From positions 1 through 34,482 of the forward strand of contig JAJDUM010000091.1 of the NCBI GenBank assembly GCA_022826645.1: 34,482 bases of DNA, read 5' to 3'. The notes under the pieces are model-generated. The model searched no databases. It worked only from the letters and a program-made list of their open reading frames with translations, and was not told the origin of the DNA. How positions within the stretch are numbered: the stretch's first letter is position 1; every line of letters begins with the position of its first letter. Source of the stretch: Candidatus Poribacteria bacterium. Lineage in GTDB: Bacteria > Poribacteria > WGA-4E > PCPOR2b. The translations under genes were made by a program, and so were the position numbers. Below, one piece after another: positions 7,564-16,143 of the stretch.

Positions 7564-9021
7564 ATGCACCCTGATCTAATTGATCCAAAAAAATATCGAC
7601 AGCTTTTCTTAGATGACTATGCGATAGAAAGCACTAAGAGCACTACGCGCACGCTGCACTCCCCAAAGAAATGGGGACCCGTCATCAATGGCGTGGGGGT
7701 TCAGAGCCGATCCTGTCCACAATGGAATTCGGAGAAACAACTGTGGGAATGGTGGTACTTTGGGCAGCACGCATACTACGCGTTCTCGGAAGACGGCGAG
7801 CATTGGGAAAAACCTTCCCTGGGGCTATACGAATCGAACGGTTCTAAGGACAACAATATCGCCTTTGACCCAGAGTATAAGGGACCGGGGCGGCCGTATC
7901 ACGTTGTGCGAGATGAAACGGATCCAGATCCCGCACGCCGTTATAAATGCTTATTCGGTGCCCACAACCGGCCCCCCGCTGTGTCACCGGATGGATTTAA
8001 CTGGACGCTTGTTGATACGCCCCCTATTCCCAGCCAAGATGAGTCCCAGTTTACACACGATCGCGAGTCGAACCAGTTTCTCGCTATGGTTAAGCTGGGT
8101 ACGGAATGGGGACGTTCCGTGTGGCTCTCCACCAGTTCAGACTTCAATACCTTTTCTGAACCGAAGCTGATTTTTCACACCGACGAGACTGACCGGGAAA
8201 ATCGTCGTCGTCGTGTCCGCAAAATTATTGAAGATCCAGCATATATCACCCCACCCATAATCGACGATGAAGACTACATCGCCGAGTGTTATAATATGGC
8301 GGTCCTCCCGTACCAAGGGTTTTATATCGGCTTCCCGACCATATTTAATCCTTTCGGTGCTGTTCCGCCACCGGCGACAAACTACACCCGCATCAACCAG
8401 ATTGAAATGACAGTCTCACGTGACCTTTATCACTGGGAACGCGTAGCAGATCGTAAGCTGTTCATCGAACTCGAACCGTTTAATGGTGAGAATTATGGAT
8501 GCAGCCAACTCCTGATGGCGGGGCATCCCATCGTGCGTGAGGATGGTGAGATTTGGTGCTACTACAACGCCCTACGCATGCCTTCAAACATCGAGCGGTA
8601 TAAAGAGTTCAACCGTGCCCAAGAACTGTTCCGGCTGAATGTTAAACCTGAGCACTTTGAGGATACGGGTGCGCTGACCCTTGCCAAGCTCCGCCCCGAC
8701 GGGTTTGTGTCAATTGACGGCGGTGAATGCGGGATAATTGTAACAAAACCGTTCGAACTGAAGGGCGAAGATGTCTATATCAACGCGGACGCGACTTGGG
8801 GCGAGATATACAGCGAAATCGTTGATGCAGAGACGCAGCGACCGCATGAGGGATTCTGGGTTCCGGGGGAGGAACCGCCGCCGTTTACCGGCGATAGCAC
8901 CAGAGGGAAGATCCGGTGGAAATACCCTCACGACTTGGTATTTGAGAAGCCGGTGCGTTTGAAATTTTATCTCCGTCAAGCGCGTCTCTTTTCGTTCTGG
9001 ATCGAAAGAGGTCAGACATGA
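7564..9021 (+). CDS. Glycosidase-like five-bladed beta-propeller protein (GH32/43/130-like, cytoplasmic)
   Basis: Starting at the ATG at 7564 (AAGGAGA about 8 bases upstream), the protein has 485 residues and no signal peptide. It begins with a [12 protein letters not shown] segment and shows repeated propeller-blade signatures such as [33 protein letters not shown] and [10 protein letters not shown]. These SxDxxxW-type strands are typical of five-bladed glycoside hydrolases and related proteins in planctomycetes and similar bacteria. Catalytic acids cannot be assigned by eye. The frame is open much further upstream (from 7276), but that part overlaps the dioxygenase gene and is unlikely to be used. 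The stop overlaps the prpB start (ATGA), implying coupling with the methylcitrate genes. Confidence 0.7.
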   Translation: MHPDLIDPKKYRQLFLDDYAIESTKSTTRTLHSPKKWGPVINGVGVQSRSCPQWNSEKQLWEWWYFGQHAYYAFSEDGEHWEKPSLGLYESNGSKDNNIAFDPEYKGPGRPYHVVRDETDPDPARRYKCLFGAHNRPPAVSPDGFNWTLVDTPPIPSQDESQFTHDRESNQFLAMVKLGTEWGRSVWLSTSSDFNTFSEPKLIFHTDETDRENRRRRVRKIIEDPAYITPPIIDDEDYIAECYNMAVLPYQGFYIGFPTIFNPFGAVPPPATNYTRINQIEMTVSRDLYHWERVADRKLFIELEPFNGENYGCSQLLMAGHPIVREDGEIWCYYNALRMPSNIERYKEFNRAQELFRLNVKPEHFEDTGALTLAKLRPDGFVSIDGGECGIIVTKPFELKGEDVYINADATWGEIYSEIVDAETQRPHEGFWVPGEEPPPFTGDSTRGKIRWKYPHDLVFEKPVRLKFYLRQARLFSFWIERGQT

Positions 9022-9911
9022 GTCATACATCCTCCCCCGGGCGTCGTTTACGGGATGCACTGGCGATTGAAACTCCCTTGCAAGTGGTCGGGACGATTAA
9101 TGCCTACTCCGCGTTGATGGCGGAACGTGTGGGTTTTCGGTCAATCTATCTGTCGGGCGGGGGCGTTGCGAACGCTTCCTACGGTCTTCCAGACTTAGGT
9201 ATAACTACCTTGAACGACGTTCTGGAAGATGTGCGCCGTATCACCGGTACAACGGAGCTCCCACTTCTCGTTGACGCCGACACCGGCTGGGGAAATGCGT
9301 TTATGATCGCCAAAACCATCCGCCAGATGATTCGAGCGGGCGCCGCCGGTGTGCATATCGAAGATCAGGTACAGGCAAAGCGTTGTGGCCACCGTCCGAA
9401 CAAGGAGATTGTGAGCAGAGCGGAGATGGCAGACCGGATGAAAGCCGCTGCCGATGCCAAAACAGACGCGGACTTTGTCCTGATGGCGCGGACAGATGCC
9501 GCAGCTGTCGAGGGATTAGCAGGTGCCATTGAACGTGCGTGTCACTACACGGAGGCTGGGGCAGATATGATCTTTGCCGAAGCCTTGACCGAATTGGATC
9601 AGTACAAAAAGTTTGTAGACGCGGTTGGCGTTCCCGTTCTGGCGAATATCACTGAGTTTGGTAAAACTCCGCTTTATACGATAGATGAACTGAGGGATGC
9701 CGGGATCAGTCTTGTGCTTTATCCGCTGTCGGCATTCCGCGCAATGAGTGCGGCCGCGCTCAACGTGTACACGACGTTACGCCGTGAAGGAACACAAAAA
9801 AGTGTGATTGATGCTATGCAAACGCGGGAAGAGTTGTATGAGTTCTTAGACTATCACGAATATGAACGTAGACTCGACCAATTGTTGAACGCGGATAGGG
9901 AAGAAGATTAG
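9018..9911 (+). CDS. prpB: 2-methylisocitrate lyase
   Basis: This 297-residue protein belongs to the isocitrate lyase/PEP mutase superfamily. It shows DADTGWGN (86-93, Mg2+-binding Asp pair), HIEDQ (113-117) and the lyase signature KRCGH (121-125) with catalytic Cys123, which is the PrpB form of the motif. It cleaves 2-methylisocitrate to pyruvate and succinate in propionate breakdown. The adjacent prpC supports this over dimethylmalate lyase or phosphonomutase relatives. prpD and acnD are not in the window. The ATG overlaps the upstream stop by four bases, an unexpected coupling to a propeller glycosidase-like gene. Confidence 0.88.
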   Translation: MSHTSSPGRRLRDALAIETPLQVVGTINAYSALMAERVGFRSIYLSGGGVANASYGLPDLGITTLNDVLEDVRRITGTTELPLLVDADTGWGNAFMIAKTIRQMIRAGAAGVHIEDQVQAKRCGHRPNKEIVSRAEMADRMKAAADAKTDADFVLMARTDAAAVEGLAGAIERACHYTEAGADMIFAEALTELDQYKKFVDAVGVPVLANITEFGKTPLYTIDELRDAGISLVLYPLSAFRAMSAAALNVYTTLRREGTQKSVIDAMQTREELYEFLDYHEYERRLDQLLNADREED

Positions 9912-9956
9912 CTCTTCCAACAGTTCCCACTAAATTGACAGAGGAGGCTGAGACCA

Positions 9957-11078
9957 ATGCAGGGAAAAAAAACGGGTGGTTTGGCTGGTGTCATCGCAGG
10001 CGAAACCGCAATCGCCACGGTCGGGAAAGAGGGGGTTGGACTCACCTATCGCGGATATTCCATTCACGATTTAGCGGAACATGCCACCTTTGAAGAGACA
10101 GCTTACCTGCTAATCCACGGCAAATTACCAACCCAAACCGAACTCGATGATTATAGAAAAAAACTGATGGATCTGCGCGGACTGCCGGCTGGACTCAAAA
10201 TAACCCTTGAGCAGGTACCGGGCGATGCACATCCGATGGATGTCCTACGCACCGGCTGCTCGGTTTTGGGAACGATCGAGAGTGAAAACAACGACAGTGA
10301 TCCACTTCACATTGCAGATCGGCTGACTGCCTGTTTCGGTTCAATGCTGCTCTATTGGCATCATTTCCATAGGAGCGGCGAACAGATCGACGTTGAAACA
10401 GACGATAAAACTATTGCCGGACACCTTCTACACCTGCTGCACGGAAAACAACCGAACGAATTGCAACGCAGAGCGGTCGATGTGTCGTTAATCCTTTATG
10501 CGGAACATGAATTTAACGCATCAACGTTTGCAGCGCGGGTCGCAACGTCCACCCTATCCGACTTCTACTCCGCCATTGTTGGGGCCATCGGAACCCTGCG
10601 TGGTCCCTTACACGGCGGTGCGAACGAAGCCGCGATGGAACTGATTGAACGATTCCAAACACCGGACGAAGCCGAAGCTGCTATTCTGGATATGCTTGAA
10701 CAGAAACAGCTGATCATGGGTTTTGGTCACCGCGTCTACACCATCTCCGATCCACGCTCGGATATTATTAAAAGTTGGTCGCAAAAACTGTCCGAATCGA
10801 GCGGAGACAGGTCGATTTATGAAGTCTCCGAGCGCATTGAGCAGGTTATGTGGCGGGAAAAGAAGCTGTTCCCGAATCTCGATTTCTATAGCGCCTCTGC
10901 TTATCATCTGTGCGGTATTCCAACACCGATGTTCACACCCATCTTCGTGATGTCACGAGTCACCGGCTGGGCTGCCCATGTGATTGAGCAACGAGGCGAT
11001 AATCGGCTGATTCGTCCGAGAGCGGACTATATCGGTCCTGAACCTCAGTCATTTGTCCCGATAAGCGAACGGACTTAA
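9957..11078 (+). CDS. prpC: 2-methylcitrate synthase (citrate synthase family)
   Basis: The protein is 373 residues long, the short citrate-synthase type. The catalytic triad is visible as His219 (LHGGANEAA), His258 (GFGHRVY) and Asp309 (NLDFYS). The C-terminal TPIFVMSRVTGWAAH and RPRADYIGPE segments bind CoA and substrate. It condenses propionyl-CoA, or acetyl-CoA, with oxaloacetate. The short form beginning with a GLAGVIAGET-like strand, placed directly after prpB, favours 2-methylcitrate synthase, though many such enzymes also make citrate. GAGGAGG precedes the ATG at good spacing, and the 45-base gap to prpB suggests one operon. Confidence 0.85.
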   Translation: MQGKKTGGLAGVIAGETAIATVGKEGVGLTYRGYSIHDLAEHATFEETAYLLIHGKLPTQTELDDYRKKLMDLRGLPAGLKITLEQVPGDAHPMDVLRTGCSVLGTIESENNDSDPLHIADRLTACFGSMLLYWHHFHRSGEQIDVETDDKTIAGHLLHLLHGKQPNELQRRAVDVSLILYAEHEFNASTFAARVATSTLSDFYSAIVGAIGTLRGPLHGGANEAAMELIERFQTPDEAEAAILDMLEQKQLIMGFGHRVYTISDPRSDIIKSWSQKLSESSGDRSIYEVSERIEQVMWREKKLFPNLDFYSASAYHLCGIPTPMFTPIFVMSRVTGWAAHVIEQRGDNRLIRPRADYIGPEPQSFVPISERT

Positions 11079-11133
11079 TATCTAACTGAGACACTCGGCG
11101 CATTTCAATTTTACAACTTCAATACGCTAAATT

Positions 11134-12525
11134 ATGGCTACTATTCTCATTGTTGATGACGAAGAAAATGCTTCAAAGATGCTTGCGCAAGCGTTAGAAT
11201 CAGAAGGCTACGACACGCTGACTGCTTCGAGCGGCGAGGAAGCACTGCAGCTGTGCGCGTCGAAAACAGTCGATTTGGTGTTGCTGGATATCCTGATGCC
11301 CGGCGGTATAGATGGCGTTGAGACGTTGACTCGGCTGCGGCAGATTAAGCCACAGTTGAATGTTGTGATGATGTCCGCACAGAAAGAGATTGAAACGGCA
11401 GTCAAAACAATGGAGTTGGGAGCGAAACGTTACCTGACAAAACCCTCCAGTATCGACGAAATTGTGTACGCTATTGAACCATTTCTGGAGCTTTCACGCC
11501 TATCCCAGGAAAACGAGGTGCTGAAAGAGCAGATAGGGCCTCAAGATCAGATGGTTGGCGAGAGTGTTGCGATGCAGCAACTTCGATCGCAGGTGAGCCA
11601 AGTGGCGTCGAGTAATTTGGGTGTGCTGATCGCTGGAGAGAACGGTACAGGCAAGGAATTGGTCGCCAACGCAATTCATCAGCAGAGCCAGCGCAATCGA
11701 AAGCCGTTTATCCGACTCAACTGTGCGGCATTGCCAGAGGAACTCATCGAAAGCGAGCTGTTTGGACATGAACGCGGTGCCTTCACGGGCGCAACGGCAC
11801 GGCGACAGGGAAAATTTGAACTCGCAGACGGAAGTGCACTATTCCTTGATGAGATTGGTGATATGAGCTTGAAGGCACAAGCGAAGGTGTTGCGTGTGCT
11901 GGAATACGGCGAACTGGAACGGCTCGGTGGGACCCAAACGCTGCATGTGGATGTTCGGATCATTGCTGCAACCAATAAGGACCTTGAGCGGGAAATTGAG
12001 GAAGGAAGGTTCCGGCAAGATCTCTACTATCGTCTGAGTGTGGTCCCGATTACTGTTCCTCCGCTCCGCGACCGTACTGAGGATCTCCCAGTCTTGGTCA
12101 AGCACTTCGTCGAGCGCTTCCACAAAGATAGCGCGCGCACCCCCAAAGTCATCGATTCATCTGCGATTCAGGTGATGCAATCCTACCATTGGCCCGGCAA
12201 CATACGGGAGTTAAAAAATATTGTCGAACGGCTGCTCATTATGGTCAACCAAGATGTCATCCTGCCAGCGGATGTGGAGAACGTCTTGCCAATTTCAAAG
12301 ACCATTTCTCAACCTGATACCGTCACCGTCCCCCAAGAAAATCGAATCCAAGGGGGTACATCCTTGCTGGAGATGGTTGACAACGCTGAAGCGAACCTCA
12401 TCCGCAATGCCCTTGACGCAAATAGCTGGAACATCAAACGAACCGCAGAGCAGCTGAAAATTGAGCGTAGTAACTTCTATAAAAAGCTGGAAAAGTTTAA
12501 CATCAAACGTCCTGATGATCAATGA
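11134..12525 (+). CDS. Sigma-54-dependent response regulator (NtrC/PilR type)
   Basis: The 463-residue protein has three domains. The receiver domain (1-120) has phospho-acceptor Asp52 and Lys103 (LTKPSS). The AAA+ sigma-54 activation domain (139-370) has Walker A GENGTGKE (168-175), the sigma-54 contact loop GAFTGA (215-220), Walker B ALFLDE (235-240) and WPGNIREL (353-360). A Fis-type helix-turn-helix lies near the C-terminus (about 425-458, NIKRTAEQLKIERSNFYKKL). It would activate sigma-54 promoters on phosphorylation. No histidine kinase is adjacent. The next gene is a prepilin peptidase, so a PilR-like role is possible; regulation of the prp genes upstream is the alternative. I could not find a convincing -24/-12 promoter in the window. 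Confidence 0.93.
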   Translation: MATILIVDDEENASKMLAQALESEGYDTLTASSGEEALQLCASKTVDLVLLDILMPGGIDGVETLTRLRQIKPQLNVVMMSAQKEIETAVKTMELGAKRYLTKPSSIDEIVYAIEPFLELSRLSQENEVLKEQIGPQDQMVGESVAMQQLRSQVSQVASSNLGVLIAGENGTGKELVANAIHQQSQRNRKPFIRLNCAALPEELIESELFGHERGAFTGATARRQGKFELADGSALFLDEIGDMSLKAQAKVLRVLEYGELERLGGTQTLHVDVRIIAATNKDLEREIEEGRFRQDLYYRLSVVPITVPPLRDRTEDLPVLVKHFVERFHKDSARTPKVIDSSAIQVMQSYHWPGNIRELKNIVERLLIMVNQDVILPADVENVLPISKTISQPDTVTVPQENRIQGGTSLLEMVDNAEANLIRNALDANSWNIKRTAEQLKIERSNFYKKLEKFNIKRPDDQ

Positions 12526-12569
12526 AATATTCGCTTGGAATCGCAATCATAGAAGGAGAATAAGCACCG

Positions 12570-13394
12570 ATGATAGCGATGTCCATCCTCATCTCTGCGC
12601 TCGGACTGGCAATCGGCAGTTTTCTGAATGTGTGCATCTACCGCCTCCCTCAAGGACTCTCCATCCATTCCCCGCGCCGCTCATTTTGCCCTGAATGTCG
12701 AACAACCATTCGCTTCTACGATAACCTCCCACTCCTGAGCTACCTCTTCCTGAAAGGACGTTGCCGACACTGTGGTGCAGAAATCTCAAAGGTCTACCCG
12801 TTGGTTGAACTGACGACAGGGATCCTGTTTCTGGTCTCGCTGTACCGGTTCGGACCGACGCTCGCACTCCTGCACAGTTGTCTATTCATCAGCTTGTTGA
12901 TACCGATTGCCTGGATCGATGCGCGGTGGTATATCATTCCGAATGCAATTATCCTTGTCGGGCTGATTACCGGCACCGGGGTAACCCTCCTCATTGCGTT
13001 GATCCGCCACAATCCGGATTATCTGATCGATCACCTCATCGGAACAGTAGCGGGTGGTGCCTTCATGGCGTTAATTGCGGGAGCGGGATCGTTTGTCTTT
13101 CGCAAGCAAGTTGCTTCAAATCCTGATGGAATCGGGGCGATGGGCGGCGGCGATATCAAATTGATGATCCTAATTGGACTGTTCCTCGGCGCATGGCCCC
13201 ATCTGCTAATTGTGATTATGATCTCTGCTATCACCGGCTCACTTGTCGGGTTATGCCTTATCGCGCTCGGTAAAAGAAGTGGGGGTGGTGGTCGGATACC
13301 TTACGGTCCTTTTCTGGTGATTGGTGCAGTCCTAGATATGTTTTGGGGCGAGCAGATCTGGAGTTGGTACTTAATGCTCATCGGTTGGCAATAG
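12570..13394 (+). CDS. Prepilin peptidase / N-methyltransferase (A24A family, PilD/GspO-like)
   Basis: This 274-residue polytopic inner-membrane protein contains the N-terminal methyltransferase-like domain with four zinc cysteines (Cys40, Cys43, Cys65, Cys68, as CPEC and CRHC). The two aspartate protease motifs follow: WIDARWYIIPN (Asp117) and GMGGGDIK-like MGGGDIK (Asp195). It cleaves and N-methylates type IV pilin or type II secretion pseudopilin precursors. AAGGAGAATAAGCACCG gives a good ribosome site before the ATG at 12570. No pilin or secretion genes occur in the window, so this is the only pilus or T2SS component here. It follows the NtrC-type regulator by 44 bases and is likely cotranscribed. 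Confidence 0.92.
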   Translation: MIAMSILISALGLAIGSFLNVCIYRLPQGLSIHSPRRSFCPECRTTIRFYDNLPLLSYLFLKGRCRHCGAEISKVYPLVELTTGILFLVSLYRFGPTLALLHSCLFISLLIPIAWIDARWYIIPNAIILVGLITGTGVTLLIALIRHNPDYLIDHLIGTVAGGAFMALIAGAGSFVFRKQVASNPDGIGAMGGGDIKLMILIGLFLGAWPHLLIVIMISAITGSLVGLCLIALGKRSGGGGRIPYGPFLVIGAVLDMFWGEQIWSWYLMLIGWQ

Positions 13395-13438
13395 CCAAAT
13401 GTGCGACCTCACCTTACCCGTTCCATTTTTCATCCCAC

Positions 13439-13467
13439 TTTACAGAGATAGAATTTAGTGATAAAAT
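13439..13467 (+). promoter_or_regulatory. Sigma-70 promoter upstream of argB
   Basis: TTTACA (13439-13444) and TAAAAT (13462-13467) are separated by 17 bp, and argB starts about 70 bases further on. A small CCCCT/AGGGG hairpin lies just downstream (about 13470-13486). Matches are 5 of 6 at each hexamer. Confidence 0.6.
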
Positions 13468-13539
13468 ATCCCCTAATCAAGAGGGGTTATTTAGCACCAA
13501 CAAAACTGAACGGTGAAACCAAGAGATAGGAGGTTGGCA

Positions 13540-14427
13540 ATGGACGAATTGGTCAAGAAAGCAGAAATCTTAATCGAAGCGTTGCCTTATATTCAGACCT
13601 TCGCCGGAAAAACCATCGTGATAAAATACGGTGGTGCTGCAATGGAGAATGACGCGCTCAAACATAGCGTGATGCAGGATGTCGTGCTGATGAAGTATAT
13701 CGGCATGAATCCCGTTATCGTGCACGGCGGCGGCAACCAGATTAGCGAATGGATGCGGCGAATTGGCAAAGAGGCAGAGTTCGTACAAGGTTTGCGGGTC
13801 ACCGATGCGGAAACCGTTGAAATCGCTGAGATGGTACTCGCGGGAGTAATCAACAAAGAAATTGTTTCACTAATTAACCTACACGGCGGGAAAGCGGTTG
13901 GGCTTTGTGGCAAGGATGCGAATCTCATTCGTGTGCAAAAGCACTGTCCAGAGGTCGTCGATGAAAACGGAAATACAACCACTGTGGATATCGGTTTTGT
14001 CGGAGAGATTGTCGGGGTTAAACCAGATGTGCTCTTCGCTCTGGATCGGGAAGGTTATATCCCGGTGCTCGCACCAAACGGTGTAGGCGACGACGATTGC
14101 ACATATAACATCAATGCGGATACCATGGCAGGGAAAATAGCTGCCGCGCTGCAGGCGGAAAAACTGATTCTGCTGACCGATCAACGCGGCATCCTACGAG
14201 ATCTGCACGATGAATCCACGCTGATATCCAGAATAAGAACGGACGAAATTGAAGGGTTAATTGCCGATGGAATAATTAGTTCGGGCATGTTACCGAAAAT
14301 CATGGCATGCGTGACGGCCCTCGAAGGCGAGGTGTGGAAAACACACATTATTGACGGTCGAGTTAGCCACGCAATTTTGCTGGAGGTTTTCACGCAATCG
14401 GGCATCGGAACTGAGATTCTCACATAG
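13540..14427 (+). CDS. argB: Acetylglutamate kinase
   Basis: From the ATG at 13540 (AGGAGGT about 6 bases upstream; an in-frame GTG at 13513 has no such site) the protein has 295 residues. It shows the amino acid kinase fold with VIKYGG (27-32), VHGGG (61-65), GLRVTDA (84-90) and NINADTMAG. It phosphorylates N-acetylglutamate in the second step of arginine synthesis. The N-terminal helix before the kinase core (KKAEILIEALPYIQ) is the extension associated with arginine-inhibited hexameric enzymes, so feedback inhibition by arginine is expected. No other arg gene is adjacent. It converges on the beta-RFAP synthase gene with 12 bases between the stops. Confidence 0.95.
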   Translation: MDELVKKAEILIEALPYIQTFAGKTIVIKYGGAAMENDALKHSVMQDVVLMKYIGMNPVIVHGGGNQISEWMRRIGKEAEFVQGLRVTDAETVEIAEMVLAGVINKEIVSLINLHGGKAVGLCGKDANLIRVQKHCPEVVDENGNTTTVDIGFVGEIVGVKPDVLFALDREGYIPVLAPNGVGDDDCTYNINADTMAGKIAAALQAEKLILLTDQRGILRDLHDESTLISRIRTDEIEGLIADGIISSGMLPKIMACVTALEGEVWKTHIIDGRVSHAILLEVFTQSGIGTEILT

Positions 14428-14439
14428 GAGGTACCAAGC

Positions 14440-15453
14440 CTAAGTGACTTTGACCGCGGCGCCAACATTGTTTGCCTGCGTAATAAAGCAGCTGCCGCCT
14501 TCTGGCAGTGTTTGGAGAAACGCCTCCGTCCGCTCCTTTAAGGCGGGGAGGGCATTCCCAATGGCAAAGATTGCTGGTCCCCAACTGCTCACTCCCGCTC
14601 CTATTGCACCATTTTCCCGCAAAAAATCAAGAGTCTGTTGCAGGACACCGCCTTGCGCATCAATTTCGACCTTTTTCCAGCCAAAGGTTTGAATCTCGTT
14701 GATTGCGGCTCCGAAAGCGCGACGATCCGCCTCGAAGATTGCTGGCAACAGCTGGAGGAGGATGAGATGGGAGAGCTGTTCAGCAGTGGATCGAGGTTGA
14801 GGACAGAGGGTTTTGAAAAGTTGAACCTCTGTTTCGCCAGAGATATGTGTGCAGCGCGGAATCACAATGAGTAGTTCCCAATCCGGGAAGGGATGACGTA
14901 GGAGTAGTGGGGGCGCGGGAACGTTACCCGCTGCGGAAGAAGGCAAGAACGAGGATTTTTGGTCGGGATAACGGTGCCCACCATCGAGGATGAACCCGCC
15001 CTGTTCAAATGCGGTTATGCCGATCCCCGATGTCCCACCGCGCCCGACAGCTGCTGCCAAATCTGCCACGCTCAAGCTTAGATTGTAAAGCGTATTTACT
15101 GCTTGGGCAATACCTAAGGCAAGCTGCGTCCCGGAGCCAAATCCGGAATGTGGCGGGATTTCGGAGACGAACTGAAGATTGATGCCCGGAAAACCGTATT
15201 CTGCCTGAAGCTTTTCGAGGATGCCTCCCGCTCGTTCCTTGTATTGAGTAGACTCGATCTGGATCTGATCTGCCGCAGTAGCGACAATTTCAAAATGCGG
15301 GTCATTGACTGCGAGACCGATGCTCCCGTCGATCCTGCCCAGCGAGCCGTTGAGATCAATGAGGGCAAAGTGGAGCCGGGCGGGTGTCCTGATTGTAACC
15401 GAGTTGCCGTCAGTGTTCATTCGCCTTCGAGAAGTATCTGCCAATCCACTCAT
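14440..15453 (-). CDS. Beta-ribofuranosylaminobenzene 5'-phosphate synthase (GHMP superfamily)
   Basis: The 337-residue protein carries the signature of beta-RFAP synthase: RLHFALIDLNGSLGRIDG (26-43), the GHMP loop PPHSGFGSGTQLALG (100-114) and GRGGTSGIGITAFEQGG (137-153). The enzyme condenses PRPP with 4-hydroxybenzoate or 4-aminobenzoate, releasing CO2 in the latter case. This is the first committed step of tetrahydromethanopterin synthesis, known from methanogens, methylotrophs and planctomycetes. The ATG at 15453 overlaps the TAA of the ABC ATPase gene (TAATG), indicating coupled translation; a later ATG at 15420 is possible. No other methanopterin gene occurs in the window. The family call is strong; use in a complete cofactor pathway is not shown. 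Confidence 0.87.
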   Translation of the reverse strand: MSGLADTSRRRMNTDGNSVTIRTPARLHFALIDLNGSLGRIDGSIGLAVNDPHFEIVATAADQIQIESTQYKERAGGILEKLQAEYGFPGINLQFVSEIPPHSGFGSGTQLALGIAQAVNTLYNLSLSVADLAAAVGRGGTSGIGITAFEQGGFILDGGHRYPDQKSSFLPSSAAGNVPAPPLLLRHPFPDWELLIVIPRCTHISGETEVQLFKTLCPQPRSTAEQLSHLILLQLLPAIFEADRRAFGAAINEIQTFGWKKVEIDAQGGVLQQTLDFLRENGAIGAGVSSWGPAIFAIGNALPALKERTEAFLQTLPEGGSCFITQANNVGAAVKVT

Positions 15454-16133
15454 TAACCTGTCTTTTCATCTTTCTCAATCAATCCATCTCGGATGTGCAG
15501 GATGCGTCGGGCATGTGCTGCAACGTCAGGCTCGTGTGTGACCATGATAATAGTGTTCCCCACTTCGTTTAAGTGGTCAAAAATCGACATAATTTCTCCG
15601 CCAGAACGGGTATCAAGGTTTCCCGTCGGCTCATCAGCGAAAATCATAGACGGGGCGTTCACAAGTGCGCGTGCAATTGCAACGCGCTGGATTTGGCCCC
15701 CTGACATCTCATTCGATTTGTGATGAATGCGATCTGCGAGCCCGACAGCTTCCAACGCTTCAAACGCTTTGCCTCGCCGATTCTTGCGACCCAGGCCACT
15801 GTAGATGAGTGGTAGCTCGACATTGTGCAGCGCGGTGGTTCGTTGTAGGAGATTGAATGACTGAAAGACAAATCCGATCTTACGGTTGCGAATCTCAGCA
15901 AGGCGATTATCCGACAGCTTACCAACCTCTTCCCCTTCGAGATAGTATTCCCCTTCTGTCGGCTTTGCAAGACAGCCGAGGATATCCATCATCGTGGATT
16001 TCCCTGAACCAGAGGGCCCCATAATAGCAATAAACTCACCACTTTCGACGGTAAATGTAACACCTCTCAGCGCGTGAACCTGCACATCTCCCATTTCATA
16101 CACTTTTGTCAGATTACGAACATCAATTAGCAT
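15453..16133 (-). CDS. ABC transporter ATP-binding protein, MacB/LolD type
   Basis: Starting at the ATG at 16133 (AGAGAGG upstream), this is a 226-residue stand-alone ATPase with Walker [10 protein letters not shown] (39-47), Q-loop Gln91, signature MSGGQ (143-147), Walker B MIFADE (163-168), the GNLDT D-loop and His200. The sequence around the signature and EPTGNLD is typical of the MacB/LolD/FtsE group. It follows the HlyD adaptor gene by 10 bases. A MacB-type permease is expected next but beta-RFAP synthase is found instead, so the permease must be encoded elsewhere or lost. An upstream in-frame start would add 22 residues overlapping the adaptor gene and is not favoured. Confidence 0.9.
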   Translation of the reverse strand: MLIDVRNLTKVYEMGDVQVHALRGVTFTVESGEFIAIMGPSGSGKSTMMDILGCLAKPTEGEYYLEGEEVGKLSDNRLAEIRNRKIGFVFQSFNLLQRTTALHNVELPLIYSGLGRKNRRGKAFEALEAVGLADRIHHKSNEMSGGQIQRVAIARALVNAPSMIFADEPTGNLDTRSGGEIMSIFDHLNEVGNTIIMVTHEPDVAAHARRILHIRDGLIEKDEKTG

Positions 16134-16143
16134 TGTCGCCTCT

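Noticed and set aside
13395..13539. Sigma-54 promoter before argB
   Set aside because: No GG-N10-GC pair of the right form was found; a sigma-70 type promoter fits better.
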